A stretch of DNA of 64,000 nt from Nocardioides sp. NBC_00368 (GCF_036090055.1 NZ_CP107970.1:3412501-3476500); one strand, 5' to 3'. Counted from the stretch's first letter, positions 16,399 through 26,171 are shown. A program made the numbers and translations. The notes: a model not told the origin generated them from the letters alone.

Positions 16399-16439
16399 CC
16401 GAGTCGGCGCATCTTGCCCCGCAAGATGCGCCGACTCGG
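16399..16439. terminator. Inverted repeat, CCGAGTCGGCGCATC family (copy 1)
   Basis: A perfect 19-bp stem with a 3-nt loop; arms begin CCGAGTCGGCGCATC. It ends six bases from the LVIVD gene stop at 16446. The same 15-nt arm recurs at 19542-19612. Confidence 0.7.
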
Positions 16440-16445
16440 CCCTGC

Positions 16446-17975
16446 TCAGTAGGAGGGCTGAGCCTGGACGTTCAGCTCGTCGAACCTGACCCTCTTCGCC
16501 GAGGCGACGCGCGGGTCACGCAGGTCGAAGACGTCGAAGCCGCGCTGGATCTCGTTGGAGTAGATGTAGCCGTTGTAGTAGTAGGTCGACCAGGGGCCGG
16601 CGATCGTCGAGGTGTCCTCGAACGGGCCGCGGTCGAACCAGGCGATCTCCTTCGGGTTGGCCGAGTCGGTGAAGTCGTAGACCGACACACCGCCCTGGTA
16701 CCAGGCCTGGACCATGATGTCCTTGCCCTTGACCGGGATCAGCGAGCCGTTGTGGGCGACGCAGTTCTCGGTGTTGGACTGGGTGCGCGGCATCTTGTAG
16801 TAGGACTTGAAGACGAGCTGGCCGTCCTCGATGTCGTAGATGCCGTTGGCGCCCTTCTCCATCCCGGTCTCCGGGTTGCAGGTCGGCGCACCGCCGCCAC
16901 CGAGCTCGTCGGTGAAGACGACCTTGGTGCCGGTGTTGTTGAAGGTTGCCGAGTGCCAGAACGCGAAGTTCTCGGTGTCGGTGACCTGCTCGGTCACCAC
17001 CGGGTGCTCGCGGTCGGAGATGTCCATCAGGATGCCGTCGCCCATGCAGGCGCCGGCCGCGATGTCCTTGGACGGGTAGGTCGTGATGTCGTGGCAGCCG
17101 GCGGTGTTGGTGTAGCCACCGTCGGGGAACAGCACCGGTTCACCGACCACCGCGGCCCGCTCCGGCGCCCGCTTCGGGATCTTCACAATGCTGATCTTGT
17201 CGTGCGGGGGCTGGCAGTCGGGGTATTCGAGGCGCGGCCCGTAGGAGGAGACGTACGCATAGACCGCCCGCCCGTCCTTGCTCGGTGCCAGCGAGTGGGT
17301 GTGGGAGCCGCACTTGGTCTCGACCGCCGCGACGTACTCCGGGTCCCTCGGGTTGCTGATGTCAAAGACGCGGAGGCCTTCCCACGACTCCTTGATCGCG
17401 GCCGACTGCGCCACGTTGTCGCAGGTGTTGTTGCTGCGGCTGGAGTCGACGGAGAGGACCAGCAGGTCGCCGTAGACGGAGATGTCGTTCTGGGAGCCGG
17501 GGCAGACGTACTGCTTCACGAGCCGTGGGCTGGCCGGGTTCCTGATGTCGATGACGTTGAACCCGTTGTAGTTGCCCGCGAAGGCGTAGTTGCCCTGGAA
17601 GGCGAGGTCGCTGTTGAGGGCGTTGGCGGGGGTGAAGGCACCCGACTTGGGGATGTTGGCGATCAGGTGCATGTTGGGTGTGCCGTCGGACTCGCCGGCG
17701 GGCACGACGGGATTGTTGGCGCCCAGCTGGGCGAGGTCGTTGCCGGCGACGCAGGCGGAGGCGAAGTTGTCACCGAGCTTGGTGATCGCCTGCTTCTCTT
17801 CGGCCGTGCAGCTCGTCTGGGCCTCGGGAGCCTGAGTCGTCTGACTCGAGTCGGTCTCGGTGCCGTGGGTGTGGGACTCGTCTGCAGAGGACGGGGCGGC
17901 GACGGCCAGCCCTCCTGCGACAACCAGGACCGCCGCGATGGGGGCCAGGTAATGGGTAGGTCGTCTAAGCCTCAT
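16446..17975 (-). CDS. Secreted LVIVD repeat protein
   Basis: 509 residues. Signal peptide at 1-31 (hydrophobic LAPIAAVLVVAGGLAVA, cleavage near PSSA). A His/Thr/Ser-rich segment follows, then beta-propeller-like repeats of the LVIVD type: FNVIDIRNPASPRLV, LRVFDISNPRDPEYV, GILMDISDREHPVV, VSVYDFTDSANPKEI and FDVFDLRDPRVAS. Conserved Cys/His clusters (CGSHTHS, AGCHD) may bind metal. Probably an extracellular propeller protein. Divergent from the DUF305 gene; such pairs are frequent in actinobacteria and the two may act together at the cell surface. Confidence 0.85.
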   Translation of the reverse strand: MRLRRPTHYLAPIAAVLVVAGGLAVAAPSSADESHTHGTETDSSQTTQAPEAQTSCTAEEKQAITKLGDNFASACVAGNDLAQLGANNPVVPAGESDGTPNMHLIANIPKSGAFTPANALNSDLAFQGNYAFAGNYNGFNVIDIRNPASPRLVKQYVCPGSQNDISVYGDLLVLSVDSSRSNNTCDNVAQSAAIKESWEGLRVFDISNPRDPEYVAAVETKCGSHTHSLAPSKDGRAVYAYVSSYGPRLEYPDCQPPHDKISIVKIPKRAPERAAVVGEPVLFPDGGYTNTAGCHDITTYPSKDIAAGACMGDGILMDISDREHPVVTEQVTDTENFAFWHSATFNNTGTKVVFTDELGGGGAPTCNPETGMEKGANGIYDIEDGQLVFKSYYKMPRTQSNTENCVAHNGSLIPVKGKDIMVQAWYQGGVSVYDFTDSANPKEIAWFDRGPFEDTSTIAGPWSTYYYNGYIYSNEIQRGFDVFDLRDPRVASAKRVRFDELNVQAQPSY

Positions 17976-18104
17976 GTTGCAAGCCTTCCGAGTCGGCCGC
18001 CGTGGGGTGGCAGGGCATGACCTCTCAACTTTAGTAAATCTCGTACATGGCCGGCATGGAATGTGAATAAATTGTTCCTCCCACGGGATCTCGGAAGGAG
18101 ACAC

Positions 18105-18767
18105 ATGCCCAGGCGACTCGGTGTCATCTCGGTGGTCGTGCTCGCGGCGATGTCGCTCGGCGGGTGCGGGGGTTCCTCGCACGACGCCCATGCCTCCCAC
18201 GGGTCCCACTCGCCCAGCCCGGAGGCAGCCACCCAGTCGGCGCCGGTGGTTCAGGGCGGTGCGCCCGGGGAGACCGCCGAGACGATCTCGCCGTCGGCCG
18301 CCGGCACGGACGAGTGGACCCAGACCGACGCCGACTTCGTGACGATGATGATCCCTCACCACGCCCAGGCGCTGGAGATGACCCGGCTGGCGCGGGAGCA
18401 CGGCGTCCACCCCGAGGTCGTGTCCCTGGCCAAGCGCATCGAGGCGGCCCAGGGCCCCGAGATCGTGGCGATGAGCGGCTGGCTCGATCTGCGCGGGCTG
18501 AGGGTTCCCCGGGCCTCGGATCCCCCGCACACCATGGCCGGCATGCTCACCCCCGAACAGATGACCGCGCTCGGCAAGGCCCGTGGCGAGGAGTTCGACC
18601 GGCTCTTCCTGACCGGGATGATCCAGCACCACCAGGGCGCCCTGGAGATGGCCGAGCCGATGGCGTCCAAGGGCGGCGACGCGCTGGCGATCGAGATGGC
18701 GACGGACGTCGAGGCCACCCAGTCGGTGGAGATCGAGATCATGGAGAAGCTGCTCGCGGACCTGTGA
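18105..18767 (+). CDS. DUF305 family lipoprotein
   Basis: 220 residues. Lipoprotein signal with lipobox LGGC (Cys near residue 20), then a His-rich linker (SSHDAHASHGSHS) and two DUF305 halves carrying MMIPHHAQALEM and GMIQHHQGALEMA. These HH-M motifs resemble metal (copper or silver) binding sites; a ferritin-like helical fold is known for the family. AAGGAG four nucleotides before ATG sets the start. Acts outside the membrane, anchored by lipid. Downstream GH25 gene starts 19 bp later. Confidence 0.85.
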   Translation: MPRRLGVISVVVLAAMSLGGCGGSSHDAHASHGSHSPSPEAATQSAPVVQGGAPGETAETISPSAAGTDEWTQTDADFVTMMIPHHAQALEMTRLAREHGVHPEVVSLAKRIEAAQGPEIVAMSGWLDLRGLRVPRASDPPHTMAGMLTPEQMTALGKARGEEFDRLFLTGMIQHHQGALEMAEPMASKGGDALAIEMATDVEATQSVEIEIMEKLLADL

Positions 18768-18786
18768 GAACCGGTACGTTGCGGCG

Positions 18787-19536
18787 ATGCCCCTCACCCC
18801 TGCCCGTCGCCGACGGGTGCTGATCGGCTCCGCCGTCTTCGCCTGTCTCGCCCTGGTCATGACCGCGCTGGTCTACACCGGCGTCGTGATGCCGACCCGT
18901 CTGTTCGCGGCGAAGTACGACGTACGCGGCATCGACGTCTCCCACCACAACGGCACCGTCAACTGGCCGCGGGTCGCTGAGCAGGACATCGACTTCGCCT
19001 GGATCAAGGCGACCGAGGGCTCCTCCCACGTCGACTCACGCTTCGCCGCCAACTGGGCCCAGGCGCAGCGCGCCGGGATCGCGACCGGCGCCTACCACTT
19101 CATGAGCTTCGAGAGCCCGGGCGCCGACCAGGCGCACAACATGATCGCCACGGTGCCTCGGGTCCCCGGCACGCTCGCCCCGGTCGTCGACCTGGAGCCC
19201 TACGGTTCCTTCAAGGGAAATCTGCCGCCCGCCACCGAGGTCCGCGCCATCCTCGACCCGCTGTTGTCCACGCTCGAGGCGCACTACGGCACCGCGCCGG
19301 TCATCTACACCACCCCGTCGGCCTACCGCGCCTATCTGGTCGACGCCTACCCCGACAACCCGATCTGGTTCCGCTCCGTCGCCTGGCCGCCCCGTGTCCC
19401 CGACGGACGTTCCTGGACCATCTGGCAGTACTCGAACCGGGACCGGCTCGACGGCGTGGGGAGTGAGAAGGAGGCGTACGTCGATATGAATGTGCTTTCG
19501 GACGACGTCTCGCTCGGATCGCTCGTCGTCCGCTGA
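18787..19536 (+). CDS. GH25 family lysozyme, membrane-anchored or secreted
   Basis: 249 residues. A basic N-terminus (PARRRR) and one hydrophobic segment (12-32) act as an uncleaved anchor or signal. The GH25 domain begins GIDVSHHNG with Asp50; VDLEPYG holds Asp135 and Glu137 of the DxE active site, and WTIWQYSN is the family's last strand. It cleaves peptidoglycan beta-1,4 links. Co-directional with the DUF305 gene 19 bp upstream. Ends in a convergent pair with groEL, separated by an inverted repeat. Confidence 0.9.
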   Translation: MPLTPARRRRVLIGSAVFACLALVMTALVYTGVVMPTRLFAAKYDVRGIDVSHHNGTVNWPRVAEQDIDFAWIKATEGSSHVDSRFAANWAQAQRAGIATGAYHFMSFESPGADQAHNMIATVPRVPGTLAPVVDLEPYGSFKGNLPPATEVRAILDPLLSTLEAHYGTAPVIYTTPSAYRAYLVDAYPDNPIWFRSVAWPPRVPDGRSWTIWQYSNRDRLDGVGSEKEAYVDMNVLSDDVSLGSLVVR

Positions 19537-19541
19537 AATCG

Positions 19542-19612
19542 CCGAGTCGGCGCATCGGACCCCTTTCGCTCGCTTCGCTTCGCGAAGCACGGGGTCAGAT
19601 GCGCCGACTCGG
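19542..19612. terminator. Inverted repeat, CCGAGTCGGCGCATC family (copy 2), bidirectional
   Basis: Outer arms CCGAGTCGGCGCATC / GATGCGCCGACTCGG, identical to those at 16399; an inner ACCCC/GGGGT stem and a GCTTCGCGAAGC palindrome fill the loop. It occupies the whole gap between the GH25 stop and the convergent groEL stop, so it could end both transcripts. Confidence 0.7.
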
Positions 19613-19619
19613 CTCTGTG

Positions 19620-21239
<1,620 letters not shown>

Positions 21240-21264
21240 TAGTATTTACTCCCTAGTACGCAGT

Positions 21265-21312
21265 GCGCGGCCGAGGCCGCCGGGACATATACCCCGCCCG
21301 GCCCGGCCGCGC
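21265..21312. other. groES-groEL intercistronic hairpin
   Basis: GCGCGGCCG (21265-21273) pairs with CGGCCGCGC (21304-21312), with an inner GCCGGG/CCCGGC stem. It sits in the 91-bp gap within the operon. It may act as a processing site or partial attenuator. Confidence 0.5.
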
Positions 21313-21330
21313 TTTGCGAGACGGATGACG

Positions 21331-21624
21331 TCAGGCGATGACCGCGAGGATGTCGCGGGCCGACAGGATGAGGTACTCCTCGCCGGCGTACTTCACCTCG
21401 GTGCCGCCGTACTTGCTGTAGATGACCTTGTCGCCCACGGCGACGTCGAGCGGGACGCGGTTGCCCTTGTCGTCGATGCGACCCGGACCGAGGGCCAGGA
21501 CCTCGCCCTCCTGGGGCTTCTCCTTGGCCGTGTCCGGGATGACCAGGCCCGAGGCAGTGGTCTGCTCGGCCTCGACGGCCTTCACGACGATGCGGTCCTC
21601 GAGCGGCTTGATGTTGACCGACAC
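21331..21624 (-). CDS. groES: Co-chaperonin GroES
   Basis: 97 residues, full length. IKPLEDRIVVKAVEAE opening, mobile loop TTASGLVIPDTAKEKPQ and GDKVIYSKYGGTEVK define GroES. GTG start with GGGGAGG eight nucleotides upstream. First gene of the groES-groEL operon. Two CIRCE operators lie 118-179 bp upstream, so heat induction through HrcA is expected; hrcA itself is not in the window. Confidence 0.97.
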   Translation of the reverse strand: MSVNIKPLEDRIVVKAVEAEQTTASGLVIPDTAKEKPQEGEVLALGPGRIDDKGNRVPLDVAVGDKVIYSKYGGTEVKYAGEEYLILSARDILAVIA

Positions 21625-21741
21625 TGTGTCGACCTCCCCATTTCTTCTATGGAGTCAGATGATTCTGGGTGGGTGTTGCTACGTCTGTGCTTGCGACATG
21701 CCACGTACGCCGTCGCGGGGGTCGCACCCGGCTCGCAAGCG

Positions 21742-21768
21742 CTGGCACACTCAGGGGGAGAGTGCCAA
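21742..21768. promoter_or_regulatory. CIRCE operator 1 (HrcA site), degenerate
   Basis: CTGGCACAC-N9-GAGTGCCAA. The right half fits the TTAGCACTC-N9-GAGTGCTAA consensus well, the left half less so. Proximal to groES. Confidence 0.8.
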
Positions 21769-21776
21769 TGCAGACG

Positions 21777-21803
21777 TTAGCACTCGACCACAATGAGTGC
21801 CAG
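21777..21803. promoter_or_regulatory. CIRCE operator 2 (HrcA site)
   Basis: TTAGCACTC-N9-GAGTGCCAG, near-perfect CIRCE, eight bp from operator 1. It lies between groES and the 21814 gene. Confidence 0.9.
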
Positions 21804-21813
21804 CAAGGCCCGC

Positions 21814-22464
21814 TTATCGCTGTCCCGGGAGTCTCACCGTGAGCGCGATCGCGCCGGCCACCAGGCCCAGGACGATGATGCCTCCGACGACCAGGAGGGA
21901 CCAGCGATCCTCGCTTTCGTCCTTTTCCTCGAATGTGGTGATCTTGAGCTCCTCGCCATCGCCCGGCAGGGGGCCGAGGGATGACGGCTCGCCCGGTGCC
22001 GGGGACTTCTCGGCGCCGGCCGAGCCGCTCGGCTCCGCCTTCTTCTCCGGTGCTTCCGCGGTGATCTCAGCCTTCGGTTCCTCCTCCGGCGCCGCTGTCT
22101 CCGGGGCCGCTTCGGGCTCGCTCGCGACCGGGATCTGCACGTACGTCACCGAGTAGCTCTCCAGCTGCTTGCCGCTGCTGTGACTGACGACGGTGGTCCT
22201 CTGCGGCGTGGACAGCGTGTGCCTCTCGGCGCCGGCGTTCCCGCGTCCGACCACGCAGAACGACGCGATCCGGTAGCCATCGGGCGCCGTCGCGGTGGCG
22301 GATGTGGCACCCACAGACGTGTAGGAGCGGTCCCCGGATGAGCATTGGCTCACCGGGGTCGCGGTGTCAGCCGACGCGGGCGGGGACAGCGTCAGCGACA
22401 GCAGAGTCAGGACGGCCCCGGCCGCCCCGAGGATCGGCAGGGTCATGCGGGGGGATCTACGCAC
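21814..22464 (-). CDS. Exported protein with C-terminal membrane anchor, unknown function
   Basis: 216 residues, not recognised. Signal peptide at the N-terminus (hydrophobic LPILGAAGAVLTLLSLTLS, cleavage near PPASA), a small globular region with two Cys (QCSSGD and SFCVVG), a Glu/Pro/Ala-rich stalk, then a transmembrane helix near the end (WSLLVVGGIIVLGLVAGAIAL) and basic tail. Layout fits a surface protein held by its C-terminus. GTG 22464 is preferred because TAGGAT sits seven nucleotides upstream (leaderless); ATG 22446 is the alternative. The stop is next to CIRCE 2. Confidence 0.7.
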   Translation of the reverse strand: MRRSPRMTLPILGAAGAVLTLLSLTLSPPASADTATPVSQCSSGDRSYTSVGATSATATAPDGYRIASFCVVGRGNAGAERHTLSTPQRTTVVSHSSGKQLESYSVTYVQIPVASEPEAAPETAAPEEEPKAEITAEAPEKKAEPSGSAGAEKSPAPGEPSSLGPLPGDGEELKITTFEEKDESEDRWSLLVVGGIIVLGLVAGAIALTVRLPGQR

Positions 22465-22471
22465 TCGGCGG

Positions 22472-22477
22472 ATCCTA
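22472..22477 (-). promoter_or_regulatory. -10 box for exported protein gene
   Basis: TAGGAT on the minus strand, seven nucleotides before GTG 22464; suggests a leaderless mRNA. Confidence 0.4.
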
Positions 22478-22541
22478 CATAAACACCCCGCAGGGTAATG
22501 GAGTTTGCCGCGTCCGTAATCCCGCCTGAGAGGATCGGTTC

Positions 22542-23705
22542 ATGGATCTCGATGCCTTCGCCTGGTTGCTGACCGACGACGGGCAACGGCTGCTGGCGCG
22601 GGCCACCGAGATGGAGTCGTCCGGATCGGCCCTGTCGGTGCAGACCGCGTTGCGCAAGGACGAGACCGCCGAGCGCGTGGCCGCGGCGATGACCCAGATC
22701 GATCTGCGCCAGAAGGCGGCCGCCAAGTTCGGCGACCTGGCGCCGAGGATGTACTTCACCCCCGACGGCCTCGAGCAGGCCACTCGGCTCGCCGTCGCGC
22801 ACCACCGGGCGGCGCGGCTGCGTGCCTTCGACGCGGCGAGCGTCATCGACCTCGGCTGCGGGATCGGCGGCGACCTGATCGCCTCCTCCCGCGCCGGGCT
22901 CACCGCGGCCGGGGTCGACCACGATCCGGAGCGGGTCGCCGTCGCCCAGGCGAATCTCGATGCTCTCGGGCTGCCGGGCGCGGTCACCGTCGCCGACGCG
23001 ACCGGTGTCGACCATTCCCCTTTCGACGTGGCGTACGCCGATCCGGCACGTCGCGGCGCCAAGGGCCGGGTCTTCTCCGCCGAGGGGTGGACCCCGCCGT
23101 GGTCGTGGGTCGAGACGCTCTTCGAGCGCGATGCCTGCGTGAAGGTCGCCCCCGGGATCCCGCACGATCTCGTCCCCGGCGAGGTCGAGGCCGAGTGGGT
23201 CAGTGACCGCGGCGAGGTCAAGGAGGCGGCGCTGTGGTCGGGCTCGTTGGCCAGCACGCATCGTCGGGCCACCGTGATCGGTGAGCGTGGGTTGGCGACA
23301 CTCACCTCCGAGGACGATCCGGGCGGTGAGGTCGGCGGGGTCGCCGAGTTCCTCTACGAGCCCGACGGTGCGGTGATCCGTGCCGGGCTGGTCACCGCCG
23401 TCGCCGCCGGGGTGCAGGGCCATCTGGTCGACGAGCACATCGCGTACGTCACCTCCTCCGCCTCCTTCGAGACACCCTTTGCCCGCGGGTATCAGGTGCT
23501 CGAGGAGCTTCCCTACCGGGAGAAGCAGCTCAAGGCGGCGCTCCGCGAGCGTGGGATCGGGAAGCTGACCATCAAGAAGCGTGGCGTGCAGGTCGTGCCC
23601 GAACAGCTCCGCAAGCGGCTCGCGCTGTCGGGCTCGGCCGAGGCGACGATCGTGCTCACCAGGGTTGCCGGCGAGGGGACGTGCCTGCTGGTGCGGCCCT
23701 TCTGA
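22542..23705 (+). CDS. Class I SAM methyltransferase with THUMP-like domain
   Basis: 387 residues. Helical N-terminus, then motif I VIDLGCGIGGDLIASS, acidic VDHDPERV, and a DPARR motif (motif IV position) seen in RNA or protein methyltransferases of this actinobacterial family. The C-terminal part, KLTIKKRGVQVVPEQLRKRL, is the THUMP-like domain. Probably modifies RNA; the target is unknown. The stop lies three bases from the opposing tsaD stop, so this gene is convergent with the t6A operon. Confidence 0.85.
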   Translation: MDLDAFAWLLTDDGQRLLARATEMESSGSALSVQTALRKDETAERVAAAMTQIDLRQKAAAKFGDLAPRMYFTPDGLEQATRLAVAHHRAARLRAFDAASVIDLGCGIGGDLIASSRAGLTAAGVDHDPERVAVAQANLDALGLPGAVTVADATGVDHSPFDVAYADPARRGAKGRVFSAEGWTPPWSWVETLFERDACVKVAPGIPHDLVPGEVEAEWVSDRGEVKEAALWSGSLASTHRRATVIGERGLATLTSEDDPGGEVGGVAEFLYEPDGAVIRAGLVTAVAAGVQGHLVDEHIAYVTSSASFETPFARGYQVLEELPYREKQLKAALRERGIGKLTIKKRGVQVVPEQLRKRLALSGSAEATIVLTRVAGEGTCLLVRPF

Positions 23706-23708
23706 GGG

Positions 23709-24770
23709 TCAGACCAGGACGGTCGTGATCGGCTGGGAGGAGTCGGCCGGGAGATCCAGGGCCGAGGGCGTACGTCCCCTGGCCACCATCTCCGCCCCGA
23801 GAGCCGCCACCATCGCGCCGTTGTCGGTGCACAGGCCCGGTCGCGGGACCCGGACCCGGATGCCGAGCTTGGTGGCCCGCTCCTCGGCGAGCACCCGGAG
23901 CCGGCTGTTTGCGGCGACCCCGCCGCCGATGATGATGTCCTCGATGCCTTCGGAGGAGGCGGCGTCGAGGGCTTTCCGCACCAGCACGTCGACCACGGCC
24001 TCCTGGAAGCTGGCCGCCACGTCGGCGACCGGGACGGGTTCGCCGCTGCGCTCCTTGGCCTCGATCCAGCGCGCGACAGCGGTCTTGAGTCCTGAGAAGG
24101 AGAAGTCGAACCGGTGTCGCTCCAGGTCTCGCCGGCTGGTCAGCCCGCGGGGGAAGTCGATCGCGATCGAGCTGCCCGACGTGGCGGTCCTGTCGATCAC
24201 CGGACCGCCCGGGAAGCCCAGGCCGAGCAGACGGGCGACCTTGTCGAAGGCCTCTCCGGCGGCGTCGTCGATCGTCGCGCCCATCGGGTCGACGCCTTCG
24301 GTGATGTCGGTGACCTTGAGCAGGCTGGAGTGGCCGCCGGAGACGAGCATGGCCACGCATGGCTCCGGGAGCGGACCGTGCTGCAGCTGGTCGACCGCGA
24401 CGTGTGAGGCCAGGTGGTTGACCCCGTAGATCGGCTTGTCGAGCCCGAGGGCGAGTGCCTTGGCCGCGGCCACCCCGACGAGCAGGGCGCCGGCGAGCCC
24501 GGGACCAGAGGTGACGGCGATCGCGTCGACGTCGTTCAGCTTGATCCCCGACTCCTCGCAGGCCCGCTCGATCGTCGGCACCATCGCCTCCAGGTGCGCC
24601 CGACTCGCGACCTCGGGAACCACCCCACCGAAGCGGGCATGCTCCTCGACGCTGCTCGCCACCGCGTCGGCCAGCAGTGTGTGACCGCGCACGACACCGA
24701 TCCCGGTCTCATCGCACGACGTCTCGATCCCGAGGACCAGGGGCTCATCAACGAGGGCACCGGAAGTCAT
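23709..24770 (-). CDS. tsaD: tRNA N6-adenosine threonylcarbamoyltransferase TsaD
   Basis: 353 residues, full length. Transfers threonylcarbamoyl to A37 of ANN-decoding tRNAs, with TsaB and TsaE. LGIETSCDETG opens the ASKHA fold; the metal-binding HLASHVAVD pair and SGGHSSLL are present, with GGGVAANSRLR near the C-terminus. In related actinobacteria tsaD follows rimI closely; here 931 bp holding a TetR-like gene and a seven-palindrome array lie between rimI and tsaD. ATG chosen at MTSGAL, preceded by no strong ribosome site. Confidence 0.96.
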   Translation of the reverse strand: MTSGALVDEPLVLGIETSCDETGIGVVRGHTLLADAVASSVEEHARFGGVVPEVASRAHLEAMVPTIERACEESGIKLNDVDAIAVTSGPGLAGALLVGVAAAKALALGLDKPIYGVNHLASHVAVDQLQHGPLPEPCVAMLVSGGHSSLLKVTDITEGVDPMGATIDDAAGEAFDKVARLLGLGFPGGPVIDRTATSGSSIAIDFPRGLTSRRDLERHRFDFSFSGLKTAVARWIEAKERSGEPVPVADVAASFQEAVVDVLVRKALDAASSEGIEDIIIGGGVAANSRLRVLAEERATKLGIRVRVPRPGLCTDNGAMVAALGAEMVARGRTPSALDLPADSSQPITTVLV

Positions 24771-24848
24771 GAGCCCATTCTGCCTCCACGTCGCTCTGAG
24801 GCTCAGCGCCGGCCCAGGGCGGGGACGCGGCCCCTGGCTTCGGCGGAC

Positions 24849-25038
24849 GAACGAATTTTCATTCACCCCCGACACGTGAACGAATCTTCATTCACCCCCG
24901 ACACGTGAACGAATCTTCATTCACCCCCGACACGTGAACGAATCTTCATTCACCCCCGACACGTGAACGAACTTTCATTCGTGACAGGCGCTCGAATGAA
25001 TCTTCGTTCGTCACGGGCGCGCGAAAGAACGTTCGTTC
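24849..25038. repeat. Array of seven 16-bp palindromes at exact 29-bp period
   Basis: Sites start at 24849, 24878, 24907, 24936, 24965, 24994 and 25023, each 29 bp apart. Sequences: GAACGAATTTTCATTC, then GAACGAATCTTCATTC three times, GAACGAACTTTCATTC, GAATGAATCTTCGTTC and GAAAGAACGTTCGTTC. Each is a near-palindrome of form GAAYGAA-N2-TTCRTTC. The 13-bp spacer is identical among the first four copies and degenerates after that. It lies 79 bp upstream of the tsaD start and 63 bp past the TetR-like stop. Confidence 0.85.
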
Positions 25039-25101
25039 GCCCGGGCCTCACAGCCCGCCCGAGAAACGCCCCGAGAACGACTCAGGCGAAGGTCCGGCCC
25101 C

Positions 25102-25686
25102 TCAGGCGGCTTGGGCGCTGTCCAGATCGTCATGGAGGGCTGAGTAAGCGGCGGCCCAGAGTTGTTGCGCGAGATCAGGCTCGATCGGATCGGCGGAGCA
25201 GAGGCCGTCCCACAGCCCACGGAGCAATATCACCAGCCCACCCGATTCGTAGTCCGTGAGTTCCCGGCCGATCGACCTGCTGAGCCAGAACTTGACGTTG
25301 TGCCACACGTAGCGGACCGCCTCGCCGACATCGTCGTTCGTCCGAGCGAGTTCCTCGAAACCCAGCCAGGCTCTGAGAAAGAACATCTCGTCCCGGGTCG
25401 AAGGCAGGTAGCCGGCCCATCCCCGTAGGTTCACGCGCCGAGCGATCCCCTCCCAGTAGATGCCGGCGAATCCCGCGCTGGCATGGGGCAGCATGTTCTC
25501 CCGCCCGGCGAACCACTTGTGCAGCGTCGACACCGCCATGTTCGCTTCCTCGGCAACCACCTTGAGGGTGGGCGCACGCAAGCCGTCGCGCCCGATCGTC
25601 CTCGCCATGGCGAGGCCGGCTGTCGTCGATTCGAAACCGCTGCGGTTGAAGGCCATGACACTGATCGCACCACAGACCACCGACAT
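25102..25686 (-). CDS. TetR-like transcriptional regulator
   Basis: 194 residues. The HTH is TLKVVAEEANMAVSTLHKWF (near residues 40-59), a TetR-type N-terminal domain; the C-terminal part is all helical with WLGFEELARTNDD and LLRGLWDGL. ATG 25656 is an alternative start; neither has a Shine-Dalgarno. Codon use looks less GC-extreme than its neighbours. It is inserted in the rimI-tsaD junction and is the natural candidate to bind the array of palindromes just downstream; that link is inference. Confidence 0.75.
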   Translation of the reverse strand: MSVVCGAISVMAFNRSGFESTTAGLAMARTIGRDGLRAPTLKVVAEEANMAVSTLHKWFAGRENMLPHASAGFAGIYWEGIARRVNLRGWAGYLPSTRDEMFFLRAWLGFEELARTNDDVGEAVRYVWHNVKFWLSRSIGRELTDYESGGLVILLRGLWDGLCSADPIEPDLAQQLWAAAYSALHDDLDSAQAA

Positions 25687-25703
25687 TTCGGCCCGATACG
25701 ACC

Positions 25704-26171
25704 TCAGCCAGATGTCGTCGGCGGGCCGGTGAGCTCCATCGCCAGCACGATCCCCGTCGCCCCGTCGCGGTAGTAGCGCTCACGGCGGTCGATCTCGACG
25801 AATCCGGCCTGGTCGTAGAACTGGAGGGCCGCGACGTTGCCTTCACGCACCTCGAGGAGAAGTCGCTCGGCTCCCTCGCTCCGAGCGAGCTCGATCGACG
25901 CCGCGAGGAGCGACCCACCGATCCCGCGGCGGCGCTGCTCCTGAGCGGTCGCGATCCGCTGGAGCTCGGCGATCTCGTAGACGACGCTCACCAGCGCATG
26001 ACCGACGACCGTCCCCGCATCATCGACCGCGACCAGGATCCGGACGGTGGGCATCTTGCCTTCGATCGCCACCTGCAGGTACTCGGGCGTCCACGCGTCG
26101 TCGGGGAACGCCTCGACCTCGAGGTCGGCGATCGCGTCGACGTCGTCCGGGCCGGCCGAGCGTACGGTCAC
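25704..26171 (-). CDS. rimI: Ribosomal-protein-alanine N-acetyltransferase RimI
   Basis: 155 residues. GNAT fold with ELQRIATAQEQRRRGIGGSLL (motif A, given here as IATAQEQRRRGIGGSLL) and AALQFYDQAGFVEIDRRERYY, the RimI hallmark YY near the C-terminus. GTG start overlaps the tsaB stop (GTGA). Acetylates the N-terminus of ribosomal protein S18 in the family; in actinobacteria the gene is regularly placed beside tsaB and tsaD, as here. Confidence 0.9.
   Translation of the reverse strand: MTVRSAGPDDVDAIADLEVEAFPDDAWTPEYLQVAIEGKMPTVRILVAVDDAGTVVGHALVSVVYEIAELQRIATAQEQRRRGIGGSLLAASIELARSEGAERLLLEVREGNVAALQFYDQAGFVEIDRRERYYRDGATGIVLAMELTGPPTTSG

Noticed and set aside
24849..25038. CRISPR array
   Set aside because: The period is 29 bp in total with a 16-bp palindrome and only 13 bp between, identical in the first copies; no variable spacers and no cas genes.
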